5,745 bases of DNA from Chromatiales bacterium (GTDB lineage Bacteria; Pseudomonadota; Gammaproteobacteria; UBA6429; Thiohalophilaceae). A program made the translations under genes and the position numbers. The stretch lies in the NCBI GenBank assembly GCA_027057985.1, contig JALUTJ010000127.1, forward strand, positions 1 through 5,745. Direction: 5' to 3'. Shown in pieces: positions 1-5,745 of the stretch (within the stretch, counting starts at the first letter, position 1; every line of letters begins with the position of its first letter). The notes beneath the pieces are model-generated. The model saw only the letters and a list, made by a program, of their open reading frames with translations, did no database searches and was not told where the DNA came from.

Positions 1-1
1 T

Positions 2-925
2 GGCAAAGGCTTTCACAAGGGACAGAAGGTTAAATTGCAATGGCGTGATAAGGAAAAAATTCTCGATGATCGCCAGGTCAATATCAGCAGCGATCATTTT
101 ATGAACCTGATTATCAGTGTCGGTACCCAGGCAGACACCTGGCAGGTCACGGTCTTTGATCCCGAAAGCAAGGTGCAGTCCAATCGCATTAGCTTCAGGG
201 TTGAATCACGGACAGCGGCAGAAACCACCCCTCAGCCCGCGACAAAGGTTGTTAAAGTAAAACCGGCCAGTAATGTGACAGCAAAAAAAGCCACTGGCAT
301 TGACTGGGTCAAACAGCAACCTGCAAATAACTTTACCCTGCAACTGCTGGCGACGCGCAATAAAAGCTCCCTGCCAGCCTATGTCAAAAAATACCAGCTG
401 TCCGACAGCGCCGTTATTTTCCCGGTCAAAAAAGACAATAATGACTGGTACTACCTTATCTATGGCAGTTACCCGGATAAAAGTGCCGCACAAAAAGCTG
501 TAGCATCACTCCCCGGGAAAATCAGCAAGCCCTGGATTCGGAACTTTGCCGGTATCCAGAAAATGCTGGCCACTTCTGCCACTAAAAAAGCCAGCAGCAA
601 GCCAACCAGTATTTTGCAAGGTAAACCAGCTACGGCAGATGCCGAAGGCTGGCTCTGGAGCCAGGACCCCCGCTACTTTACCCTGCAACTGGCCGCCGGC
701 ACCGACAAAAAAGCCATCGAGGCCTTTATCCGGCAACATAAACTCACTGGCAAAGCGGTGTATTTCCACCGTGTCCGTGATGGTCGGGACTGGTATATCC
801 TCGTTTATGGCAGCTTCGCGGACCGCAGCAGTGCAAAAAAAGCCATCGAAAAACTGCCCGCCGCGTTACAAAAATCAAAGCCCTGGCCACGGCAGTTCAG
901 CGCCATTCATGCTGAGTTGAACTAA
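2..925 (+). CDS. Double-SPOR, DamX-like cell-division/envelope protein (5' end missing)
   Basis: The frame is open at the left edge, so the true start lies outside; 307 residues plus TAA are visible. Residues 1-68 look like the end of an Ig/IPT-like beta-sandwich (TWQVTVFDPES, then SNRISFRV). A Thr/Ala/Lys/Pro-rich linker follows, then SPOR domain 1 (about 110-189, starting NFTLQLL, with DWYYLIYGSY and KPW), a second Ala/Ser/Lys linker, and SPOR domain 2 (about 225-307, starting YFTLQLA, with DWYILVYGSF and KPWPRQF). The FTLQL strand, the WYxLVYG core and the terminal PW segment resemble the E. coli DamX SPOR domain. SPOR domains are known to bind peptidoglycan stripped of stem peptides at the septum, so the visible part should be periplasmic. 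The position just upstream of gltB agrees with the DamX/SPOR gene of Pseudomonas. Whether the missing N-terminus carries an AAA+ ATPase domain, as in some relatives, or only a membrane anchor cannot be seen. The SPOR call is firm; the gene name is not. Confidence 0.88.
   Translation, partial: GKGFHKGQKVKLQWRDKEKILDDRQVNISSDHFMNLIISVGTQADTWQVTVFDPESKVQSNRISFRVESRTAAETTPQPATKVVKVKPASNVTAKKATGIDWVKQQPANNFTLQLLATRNKSSLPAYVKKYQLSDSAVIFPVKKDNNDWYYLIYGSYPDKSAAQKAVASLPGKISKPWIRNFAGIQKMLATSATKKASSKPTSILQGKPATADAEGWLWSQDPRYFTLQLAAGTDKKAIEAFIRQHKLTGKAVYFHRVRDGRDWYILVYGSFADRSSAKKAIEKLPAALQKSKPWPRQFSAIHAELN
329..568 (+). other. SPOR domain 1 coding segment
   Basis: This encodes the first peptidoglycan-binding repeat, from NFTLQLL to IQKML. 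It aligns with the second repeat across its length: FTLQL to FTLQL, DWYYLIYGSY to DWYILVYGSF, KSAAQKAVASLP to RSSAKKAIEKLP, and SKPWIRNFAGIQ to SKPWPRQFSAIH. The order of strands and helices fits one full SPOR fold of about 80 residues. Confidence 0.8.
674..922 (+). other. SPOR domain 2 coding segment (C-terminal)
   Basis: This encodes the C-terminal SPOR repeat of about 83 residues, which ends the protein, as is usual for DamX. It shares a 17-base identical stretch with repeat 1 (330-346 and 675-691). The rest has diverged at the DNA level, so the duplication is probably not recent. Confidence 0.82.
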
Positions 926-943
926 AAGCTTTATGACCGAAGA

Positions 944-960
944 TGCGCAGAGAGAGCGCA
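944..960. repeat. Small inverted repeat TGCGC/GCGCA
   Basis: The arms TGCGC (944-948) and GCGCA (956-960) are perfect complements around the loop AGAGAGA. The unit begins 19 bases after the SPOR stop codon. The GCGCAGAG wording is also close to the reverse complement of the CTTTG(C/T)G run at 1128-1154. No T-run follows, so it is a poor terminator candidate. Confidence 0.4.
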
Positions 961-994
961 GGATATTCAGCAGGAAAACTCGATAAGCGACCGT

Positions 995-1015
995 CGATTG
1001 CCAGGACGGCAATCG
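995..1015. repeat. Perfect 8-bp inverted repeat, REP-like hairpin
   Basis: The arms CGATTGCC (995-1002) and GGCAATCG (1008-1015) are perfectly complementary around the loop AGGAC. It is the strongest hairpin in the window. The core GCCAGGACGGC is echoed a few bases on by GCCAGGGATGGC (1023-1034), itself a small GCC/GGC hairpin, so the two look like tandem variants of one unit. A purine-rich AGGA/AGGGAT loop flanked by GCC and GGC recalls extragenic palindromes common in gammaproteobacteria. No T-run follows. Confidence 0.6.
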
Positions 1016-1095
1016 TCGAGCGGCCAGGGATGGCGCATAGCATGTCGCGAATCGAGATTTTCCGAAATGAATTTCCGGGAATAATATATTTATAG

Positions 1096-1111
1096 TCAGA
1101 CTGAAGTCTGA
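1096..1111. repeat. Inverted repeat TCAGAC/GTCTGA
   Basis: TCAGAC (1096-1101) and GTCTGA (1106-1111) pair perfectly around TGAA, followed by TCCACACA. The AT-rich stretch ATAATATATTTATA lies directly upstream. The pattern of a short CAGAC/GTCTG hairpin followed by CCACA resembles a widespread class of extragenic repeats in this group of bacteria; that resemblance is from memory. As an RNA it could form a weak stem-loop. Confidence 0.5.
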
Positions 1112-1127
1112 TCCACACAGAAAATAA

Positions 1128-1154
1128 CTTTGCGTCCTTTGTGCCTTTGCGGTG
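1128..1154. repeat. Three degenerate CTTTG(C/T)G repeat units
   Basis: CTTTG occurs at 1128, 1137 and 1145, each followed by CG or TG, giving three imperfect 8-9 base units that end in GGTGAATTA. On the other strand they read as CACCGCAAAG, GCACAAAG and GACGCAAAG. Intergenic runs of this type (CGCAAAG or CGCAGAG units next to TTCACCG) are, from memory, scattered through many proteobacterial genomes. Their function is not known to me. Confidence 0.55.
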
Positions 1155-1163
1155 AATTATTTT

Positions 1164-1189
1164 GTCGGCTCCGCTACGCTTGAACCGAC
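1164..1189. repeat. Imperfect inverted repeat GTCGG/CCGAC
   Basis: GTCGG (1164-1168) pairs with CCGAC (1185-1189). After one mismatch two more pairs form (TC 1170-1171 with GA 1182-1183). The interior CCGCTACGCT is like the loop of the common GTCGGATTACGCTACGC-type extragenic repeat, so this is probably a diverged copy of that class. Confidence 0.5.
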
Positions 1190-1431
1190 CTCCTGCCTGC
1201 TTTTAATCCGCTAAAAACCCTTCGCGCTACTGGGTTTCTCGCCGTCTGAACCCGCTTTTTGGATTGAAGCAAAACGCCGCTCCCTGTATACTGCTGTGCC
1301 ATTTTGCTCGGCGTGTTCCCGCCTTGAATTTCCACGAAAATGGACTGAATTGAGACAATTTGCGCTCTAACCAACGGTTCTGGCGTAACGATGATTATCC
1401 GGTGAAGAAGATAGTGAAGAAAAACAAGCAC
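1174..1431 (-). CDS. Doubtful small ORF, possibly part of a repeat element
   Basis: An 85-codon frame runs from GTG at 1431 to TAG at 1174 on the minus strand. It ends in a very basic segment ([28 protein letters not shown]) preceded by [17 protein letters not shown]. There is no clear ribosome binding site, and the first codons lie antisense to the start of gltB. The frame also runs across the predicted gltB promoter. Its composition does not suggest a signal peptide or a known fold. The part from about residue 35 onward reads like a peptide encoded by a dispersed element, which would explain an open frame here, but I cannot name a family. It is more likely an unexpressed open frame than a gene. 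Confidence 0.2.
   Translation of the reverse strand: MLVFLHYLLHRIIIVTPEPLVRAQIVSIQSIFVEIQGGNTPSKMAQQYTGSGVLLQSKKRVQTARNPVARRVFSGLKAGRRSVQA
1215..1237. repeat. Inverted repeat AAACCC/GGGTTT
   Basis: AAACCC (1215-1220) and GGGTTT (1232-1237) are perfect complements with an 11-base loop. The GGGTT arm can instead pair with AACCC at 1249-1253, so the two hairpins exclude each other. Read on the minus strand, the first hairpin ends in a TTTTT run that overlaps its stem. Confidence 0.45.
1232..1260 (+). terminator. Weak terminator-like hairpin upstream of the gltB promoter
   Basis: GGGTT (1232-1236) pairs with AACCC (1249-1253), followed by GC and five T (1256-1260). A stem of only 5 bp with a 12-base loop would make a weak intrinsic terminator. 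It lies about 310 bases after the SPOR stop and just before the promoter at 1264, a sensible place to stop read-through, but the stem is marginal. Confidence 0.22.
1264..1292 (+). promoter_or_regulatory. Predicted sigma70-type promoter for gltB
   Basis: TTGAAG (1264-1269, 4 of 6 matches to TTGACA) and TATACT (1287-1292, 5 of 6 matches to TATAAT) are separated by an optimal 17 bases. Transcription would start near 1299, giving a leader of about 115 bases before GTG 1414. It is the best-spaced pair I found by eye in the gap. No sigma54 (GG-N10-GC) site stood out. Confidence 0.5.
1348..1360. promoter_or_regulatory. Palindrome AATTG-AGA-CAATT in the gltB leader
   Basis: A perfect 5-bp inverted repeat around AGA lies about 50 bases downstream of the predicted transcription start and 54 bases before the gltB start codon. 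It could be a dimeric regulator's half-sites or a small RNA hairpin. No specific regulator is recognised. Confidence 0.25.
1401..1405 (+). promoter_or_regulatory. gltB ribosome binding site (GGTGA)
   Basis: GGTGA, continuing as GGTGAAGAAG, ends 8 bases before GTG 1414. It is the only Shine-Dalgarno-like sequence well placed for an in-frame start codon upstream of the catalytic cysteine, and it decides the start chosen for gltB. The other in-frame candidates, GTG 1402 and TTG 1360, lack comparable sites. Confidence 0.55.
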
Positions 1432-1506
1432 AACCCAGAAGTAACTTCCGCGAATAATATACCTTTAAATAGTGGCCTTTATCGCCCAGAATTTGAGCGT
1501 GATAAC
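1414..1506 (+). other. GltB propeptide coding segment
   Basis: If GTG 1414 is the start, 31 residues rich in Lys and Asn precede the catalytic Cys encoded at 1507-1509. Known bacterial GltB precursors lose a leader of this kind by self-cleavage to free the N-terminal cysteine. The segment [15 protein letters not shown] matches the Pseudomonas-type leader (GLYQPDEFKDNCGFG, from memory). The preceding 20 residues are extra and look unconserved. Confidence 0.6.
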
Positions 1507-4500
1507 TGTGGATTTGGCCTGATGGCACAGATGGACGGCAAGCCCAGCCACTGGCTGCTCAAAACCTCCATTTCTGCCCTGGCACGCCTGACCCACCGTG
1601 GCGCCGTTGCCGCCGATGGCAAAACCGGTGACGGTTGTGGTCTGTTACTGAAAAAGCCGGACACCTTCCTGCGTGCCAAAGCCGCTGAACTGGGTTATAA
1701 CCTCGCGGATATCTATGCCGTGGGCATGGTGTTCCTCAATAGCGATGCCGACAAGGCTGCCAACGCGCGTAAACAGCTGGAAACCGAGCTGGCCAAAGAA
1801 AATCTTGGCGTGGCCGGCTGGCGCGTGGTACCGGTCGATGAAAGCGCCTGCGGTGAAGAAGCCCTGAAATCCCTGCCGCAGATTGAGCAGGTTTTCGTCA
1901 ATGCGGCAGAAGGCATGGACCAGACCGCTTTTGATCGTCACCTTTATATCGCTCGCCGTCGTACCGAGAAGGCCATCGAAAGCAATGATGAGATGTTCTA
2001 CATCCCCAGCCTCTCTTCCTCGGTGATTTCCTATAAGGGACTGGTTATGCCAGCCGCCCTGCCCGTCTTCTACAAAGATCTGAACGAAGAAAGCTTTGAA
2101 ACAGCACTGGCGGTTTTCCACCAGCGTTTCTCCACCAATACCTGGCCGCAGTGGCGTCTGGCGCAACCATTCCGCTACCTCGCCCATAATGGTGAAATCA
2201 ATACCATCCAGGGCAACCGCAACTGGTCCGAGGCGCGTGGTCATAAGTTCGAAAGTCCACATATCCCGATGGCGGATGTTCGTCCACTGGTTTCCATGAG
2301 CGGATCCGACTCCAATAGCATGGACAATATGCTCGAAGCCCTGATCGCCGGTGGTATCCATATCTTCCGCGCCATGCGCCTGCTGATCCCACCTGCATGG
2401 CAGAACGTGGCCAATATGGATGCCGACCTGCGTGCCTTTTATGAATACAACTCCATGCATATGGAGCCCTGGGATGGTCCAGCCGGCGTAGTGCTGACCG
2501 ACGGCCGCTATGCTGCCTGTAGCATGGACCGCAATGGCCTGCGTCCGGCGCGCTGGATGATCAGCAAAGACCGTCATATCACCATCGCTTCTGAAATCGG
2601 TGTTTACCAGTACAGTGCCGATGAGGTGGTACAGAAAGGTCGCCTCAAGCCCGGTGAAATGATGGCCGTGGACACCCAGAGCGGTGAGCTGATCCTGCCG
2701 CACATGGTGGATGAGATGCTGAAAAAGGCCAAACCGTATAAAAAATGGATGACAGAAAATGCCATCCATCTGCACTCGAAACTCGAAGCTGAAAACGGCG
2801 ATATGACTATCGCCGACGACATGCTGAATGTTTACCAGAAACTGTTCCAGGTTAGCTTCGAGGAACGAGACCAGGTCATCCGTGTTCTCGGCGAAGCCGG
2901 ACAGGAAGCCATTGGCTCCATGGGTGATGATACCCCGTTCCCGGTTCTGTCCCGACGTGAACGTTCACCATATGATTACTTCCGCCAGCAATTCGCCCAG
3001 GTCACCAATCCACCGATCGATCCGATCCGTGAAGAAATCGTGATGTCACTGGAAACCTGCTTTGGCCGCGAAAAGAACATGTTCGAGGAAACCGAGCAAC
3101 ATGCCTCGCGCCTGCTGGTCAACTCACCCGTACTGTCATACAGCAAGTTCACGCAGTTGCTCGAACTCGGTGACAGCAATAGCGACTACGCACACGAGGT
3201 AATTTCTCTCAACTACCCGGCCAGTGTGGATTTAAAATCAGCATTGCAGGACATTAACAACAAGGTCGTCACCGCGGTTAAGAACGGCAAGGTGATTATC
3301 GTCCTCAGTGACCGTGATATCAGCGAAAATACCCGCCCGGTACACGCCCTGCTGGCGACCGGTGCCGCGCACCATCACCTGATCAGGGAAGGCCTGCGCT
3401 GCGATGCCAATCTTGTTATCGAAACCGGTACCGCGCGTGACCCGCATCACTTTGCGACCCTGATCGGCTATGGTGCCACTGCCATCTATCCTTATCTTGC
3501 CTATGCCTGCCTCGGCGACATGGTGCGCAGTAAGGAAATCAACGGCCTGACGACCAGTGAACTCGCGGCCAACTTCCGCAAGGGCATCAACAAGGGGCTG
3601 TATAAAATCACCTCGAAGATGGGTATTTCGACCATCGCCAGTTACCGTGGCGCGCAGTTATTTGAAATCGTGGGTCTAAACCAGGAAGTGGTTGATCTCT
3701 GCTTCAGGGGCACCACCAACCGTGTTCAGGGCAGCCGCTTTGAAGACCTCGAAGCTGAGCAGAATGTGCTCAGCAAGCTGGCCTGGAATATCCGTAAGAA
3801 AATCGACCAGGGTGGCCTGCTCAAGTTTGTGCATGGTGGAGAAGAGCATGCCTATAACCCGGATGTGGTGCGAGCACTGCAGGATGCGGTTAAGAGCGGC
3901 GACTACAGCAAGTACCGGATCTATGCCGACCAGGTCAATAACCGTGCCCCGTTGGCACTGCGCGACCTGCTGAAGCTGCGTGATGACATCACCCCCATCG
4001 ATATCGACGAAGTTGAACCGTTTGAAGACATCGTGCAACGCTTTGACTCAGCGGCCATGTCACTCGGTGCACTTTCACCTGAAGCCCATGAAACCCTGGC
4101 CCAGGCCATGAATGAAATGGGTGGCCGCTCCAATTCTGGTGAAGGTGGAGAAGACATCAAGCGTTACGGTACCAACAAGCGTTCCAAGATCAAGCAGGTG
4201 GCTTCCGGCCGCTTTGGTGTTACCCCGGCCTACCTGCGTAGTGCCGAGGTCATGCAAATCAAGATCGCCCAGGGTGCCAAGCCCGGTGAAGGTGGCCAGT
4301 TACCAGGACACAAGGTGAATGAATACATTGCCGAGCTGCGTTACTGCAAGCCGGGGGTTTCCCTGATTTCACCTCCACCGCATCACGATATTTATTCGAT
4401 CGAAGATCTGGCGCAACTGATTTATGACCTGAAGCAGGTCAACCCGGATGGCCTGGTTTCCGTGAAGCTGGTCTCTGAAGCCGGTGTCGGCACCATTGCC

Positions 4501-5745
4501 GCCGGCGTGGCAAAAGCCTATGCCGACCTGATTACCATTTCCGGCTATGATGGCGGTACCGGTGCCTCACCACTGACTTCGGTGAAGTATGCCGGTGGTC
4601 CATGGGAGCTTGGCCTCACCGAGACACACCAGATCCTGCGCGCCAATGACCTGCGCGGCAAGGTACGTCTGCAAACCGATGGCGGCCTCAAGACCGGCCT
4701 CGATATCGTCAAGGCCGCTATCCTCGGTGCTGAAAGTTTTGGCTTTGGTACCGGACCAATGATTGCCATGGGTTGTAAGTACCTGCGTATCTGTCACCTT
4801 AATAACTGTGCCACCGGTGTTGCAACCCAGGACGATATCCTGCGCAAGAAGCACTATATCGGTGAAGTCCAGATGGTTATCAATTACTTCAAGTTTATCG
4901 TGCAGGAAGTTCGCGAGTTACTCGCGGCACTCGGCTGTCGCAAACTGACCGATCTTATCGGCCGTACCGACCTGCTAGAAATGATAGAAGGATATACCAG
5001 CAAACAACAGGCACTGGATCTGTCACCACTGTTATCCGATGGTGGCGTGGATAAAAACAAGCCTTCTTACTGTGTTGAACCGAAGAACGAACCGTTTGAT
5101 AAAGGTGAGCTGGCCGAGCAGATGGTAAAAGACACCCTCTCTGCGATTGAAAACAAAACGGGTGGTGAATTCAGCTACACGGTTGAAAATATTCATCGCT
5201 CTATCGGTGCCCGTCTCTCCGGTGAAATTGCTGTGCGTCATGGCAACCTCGGTATGGAAGATACGCCCATCGTGCTTAACCTCAGTGGTACAGCAGGACA
5301 AAGTTTCGGTGTCTGGAATGCCGGCGGCCTGCACATGAACCTTGAAGGCGATGCCAATGACTACGTTGGTAAAGGTATGGCCGGTGGTAAGCTGTCGATT
5401 CGTCCGCCTGCTGGCAGCAGTTTCAAATCGAATGAAACCACGATTATCGGTAATACCTGTCTCTATGGTGCAACCGGCGGCAAGCTGTTTGCTGCGGGTC
5501 TGGCCGGTGAACGATTTGCCGTGCGGAACTCCGGTGCACACGCGGTTACCGAGGGTATCGGTGATCACGGCTGTGAATACATGACCGGTGGCCTGGTCAC
5601 CGTACTGGGTAAGACCGGCGTTAACTTTGGCGCTGGTATGACCGGTGGTTTTGCCTATGTCTATGATATCGAAAACCAGTTTGCCGACCAGGTTAACCAG
5701 GATGTCGATATCGAACGCATCAGTTCCGAACACATGGAAGCCTAT
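1414..5745 (+). CDS. gltB: Glutamate synthase (NADPH) large subunit, 3' end missing
   Basis: GltB, with GltD, converts glutamine, 2-oxoglutarate and NADPH into two glutamates in the cytoplasm, the second step of the GS-GOGAT ammonia assimilation route. From GTG 1414 there are 1,444 open codons; family length near 1,480-1,500 suggests about 40-50 residues are missing. A 31-residue propeptide precedes Cys32 (DNCGFGL), the nucleophile exposed by cleavage. The class II amidotransferase domain (about 32-450) has THRG (Arg62), HNGEINT (Asn259, Gly260) and GSDSNS (Asp299). A central domain (about 509-800) follows, then the FMN-binding synthase domain (about 830-1205) with [10 protein letters not shown] (956-965) and [10 protein letters not shown] (1043-1052). 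Cys1121, Cys1127 and Cys1132 form the C-x5-C-x4-C ligands of the 3Fe-4S cluster. The glycine-rich beta-helix (GXGXG) domain starts near 1261 and continues to the edge. The frame is unbroken and all key residues are present. No ATG precedes Cys32, so the GTG start is inferred from the ribosome binding site. Confidence 0.97.
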   Translation, partial: MKKNKHNPEVTSANNIPLNSGLYRPEFERDNCGFGLMAQMDGKPSHWLLKTSISALARLTHRGAVAADGKTGDGCGLLLKKPDTFLRAKAAELGYNLADIYAVGMVFLNSDADKAANARKQLETELAKENLGVAGWRVVPVDESACGEEALKSLPQIEQVFVNAAEGMDQTAFDRHLYIARRRTEKAIESNDEMFYIPSLSSSVISYKGLVMPAALPVFYKDLNEESFETALAVFHQRFSTNTWPQWRLAQPFRYLAHNGEINTIQGNRNWSEARGHKFESPHIPMADVRPLVSMSGSDSNSMDNMLEALIAGGIHIFRAMRLLIPPAWQNVANMDADLRAFYEYNSMHMEPWDGPAGVVLTDGRYAACSMDRNGLRPARWMISKDRHITIASEIGVYQYSADEVVQKGRLKPGEMMAVDTQSGELILPHMVDEMLKKAKPYKKWMTENAIHLHSKLEAENGDMTIADDMLNVYQKLFQVSFEERDQVIRVLGEAGQEAIGSMGDDTPFPVLSRRERSPYDYFRQQFAQVTNPPIDPIREEIVMSLETCFGREKNMFEETEQHASRLLVNSPVLSYSKFTQLLELGDSNSDYAHEVISLNYPASVDLKSALQDINNKVVTAVKNGKVIIVLSDRDISENTRPVHALLATGAAHHHLIREGLRCDANLVIETGTARDPHHFATLIGYGATAIYPYLAYACLGDMVRSKEINGLTTSELAANFRKGINKGLYKITSKMGISTIASYRGAQLFEIVGLNQEVVDLCFRGTTNRVQGSRFEDLEAEQNVLSKLAWNIRKKIDQGGLLKFVHGGEEHAYNPDVVRALQDAVKSGDYSKYRIYADQVNNRAPLALRDLLKLRDDITPIDIDEVEPFEDIVQRFDSAAMSLGALSPEAHETLAQAMNEMGGRSNSGEGGEDIKRYGTNKRSKIKQVASGRFGVTPAYLRSAEVMQIKIAQGAKPGEGGQLPGHKVNEYIAELRYCKPGVSLISPPPHHDIYSIEDLAQLIYDLKQVNPDGLVSVKLVSEAGVGTIAAGVAKAYADLITISGYDGGTGASPLTSVKYAGGPWELGLTETHQILRANDLRGKVRLQTDGGLKTGLDIVKAAILGAESFGFGTGPMIAMGCKYLRICHLNNCATGVATQDDILRKKHYIGEVQMVINYFKFIVQEVRELLAALGCRKLTDLIGRTDLLEMIEGYTSKQQALDLSPLLSDGGVDKNKPSYCVEPKNEPFDKGELAEQMVKDTLSAIENKTGGEFSYTVENIHRSIGARLSGEIAVRHGNLGMEDTPIVLNLSGTAGQSFGVWNAGGLHMNLEGDANDYVGKGMAGGKLSIRPPAGSSFKSNETTIIGNTCLYGATGGKLFAAGLAGERFAVRNSGAHAVTEGIGDHGCEYMTGGLVTVLGKTGVNFGAGMTGGFAYVYDIENQFADQVNQDVDIERISSEHMEAY

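Larger units (their letters stand above)
926..1413. other. Gene-free region rich in short inverted repeats
   Basis: These 488 bases between the SPOR gene and gltB contain no + strand frame that looks like a protein. They hold a series of small palindromes, a run of CTTTG(C/T)G units, one sigma70-like promoter and the gltB ribosome binding site. Hairpins sit roughly every 50 bases and AT-rich and GC-rich patches alternate, which resembles a mosaic of short extragenic repeat elements more than a single regulatory leader. The length is large for a gap between two co-oriented genes. No strong GC stem followed by a long T-run closes the SPOR gene, so its transcription end is not evident. Confidence 0.6.

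Noticed and set aside
995..1015. Hairpin as a rho-independent terminator of the SPOR gene
   Set aside because: The stem is perfect, but the bases after it are TCGAGCGG with no T-run, so it does not meet the pattern of an intrinsic terminator.
1081..1095. ATAATATATTTATAG as a promoter -10 region
   Set aside because: The -10-like sequence is good, but no acceptable -35 hexamer sits 16-18 bases upstream, and a better pair exists at 1264-1292.
897..1118. Minus-strand frame of 73 codons just after the SPOR gene
   Set aside because: It overlaps the SPOR stop codon and runs through three hairpins; there is no ribosome binding site, and it looks like a by-product of the repeat sequence.
1128..1154. 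CTTTG(C/T)G units as a CRISPR array
   Set aside because: The units are only 8-9 bases, contiguous and imperfect; there are no 25-40 base repeats with unique spacers.
1391..1405. Four-codon minicistron ATG-ATT-ATC-CGG-TGA ending in the gltB ribosome binding site
   Set aside because: It is too short to judge and has no good ribosome binding site of its own. The overlap of its stop with GGTGA could allow translational coupling, but a chance ATG is the simpler reading.
926..1413. tRNA or other structured RNA gene
   Set aside because: No cloverleaf with a T-arm GTTC-type motif and matching acceptor stem could be traced on either strand; the hairpins present are small and independent.
1645..2775. 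Long minus-strand open frame (376 codons) inside gltB
   Set aside because: It is antisense to the amidotransferase and central regions of an intact, strongly conserved gltB, its protein is rich in His/Gly without a recognisable domain, and the codon bias of the sense gene explains the lack of stops.
5032..5733. Minus-strand open frame (233 codons) at the right end
   Set aside because: It lies antisense to the gltB beta-helix domain, whose repeated glycine and threonine codons leave few stops on the other strand; no domain is recognisable.

Overview
The window is ordinary chromosomal DNA from a gammaproteobacterium, judged by protein similarity and gene order. It has moderate GC content. It holds the 3' end of a gene for a cell-envelope protein with two DamX-type SPOR domains, a gene-free stretch of 488 bases (926-1413), and nearly all of gltB, the large subunit of glutamate synthase, which runs off the right edge. 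A SPOR/DamX-type gene just upstream of gltBD is, from memory, the arrangement in Pseudomonas and relatives (aroK-aroB-SPOR protein-gltB-gltD). I infer that aroB lies to the left and gltD to the right.

Region 1 (2-925, + strand): the reading frame is open at the left edge. The fragment holds the end of an Ig-like beta-sandwich, a low-complexity linker, SPOR domain 1, a second linker and SPOR domain 2, ending at TAA 923-925. SPOR domains bind septal peptidoglycan, so this is probably a division-site protein.

Region 2 (926-1413): I see no convincing gene here. The stretch is packed with short inverted repeats (944-960, 995-1015, 1096-1111, 1164-1189, 1215-1237 and 1348-1360) and a run of three CTTTG(C/T)G units (1128-1154). 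It looks like a mosaic of small dispersed repeat elements. A minus-strand open frame (1174-1431) covers its right half and may belong to such an element. A good sigma70-type promoter (TTGAAG, 17 bases, TATACT; 1264-1292) lies inside this block and is the best candidate for driving gltB, with a leader of roughly 115 bases.

Region 3 (1414-5745, + strand): gltB has no in-frame ATG before its catalytic cysteine. The best start is GTG 1414 with GGTGA at 1401-1405, giving a 31-residue propeptide before Cys. All four domains and the active-site and Fe-S residues are intact, and 1,444 codons are present without a frameshift. Its product would pair with GltD to make glutamate from glutamine and 2-oxoglutarate.

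I found no defence system, CRISPR array, RNA gene or complete mobile element. The points worth a second look are the repeat mosaic between the two genes, the promoter inside it, the non-ATG start of gltB, and the Ig-like plus double-SPOR architecture.
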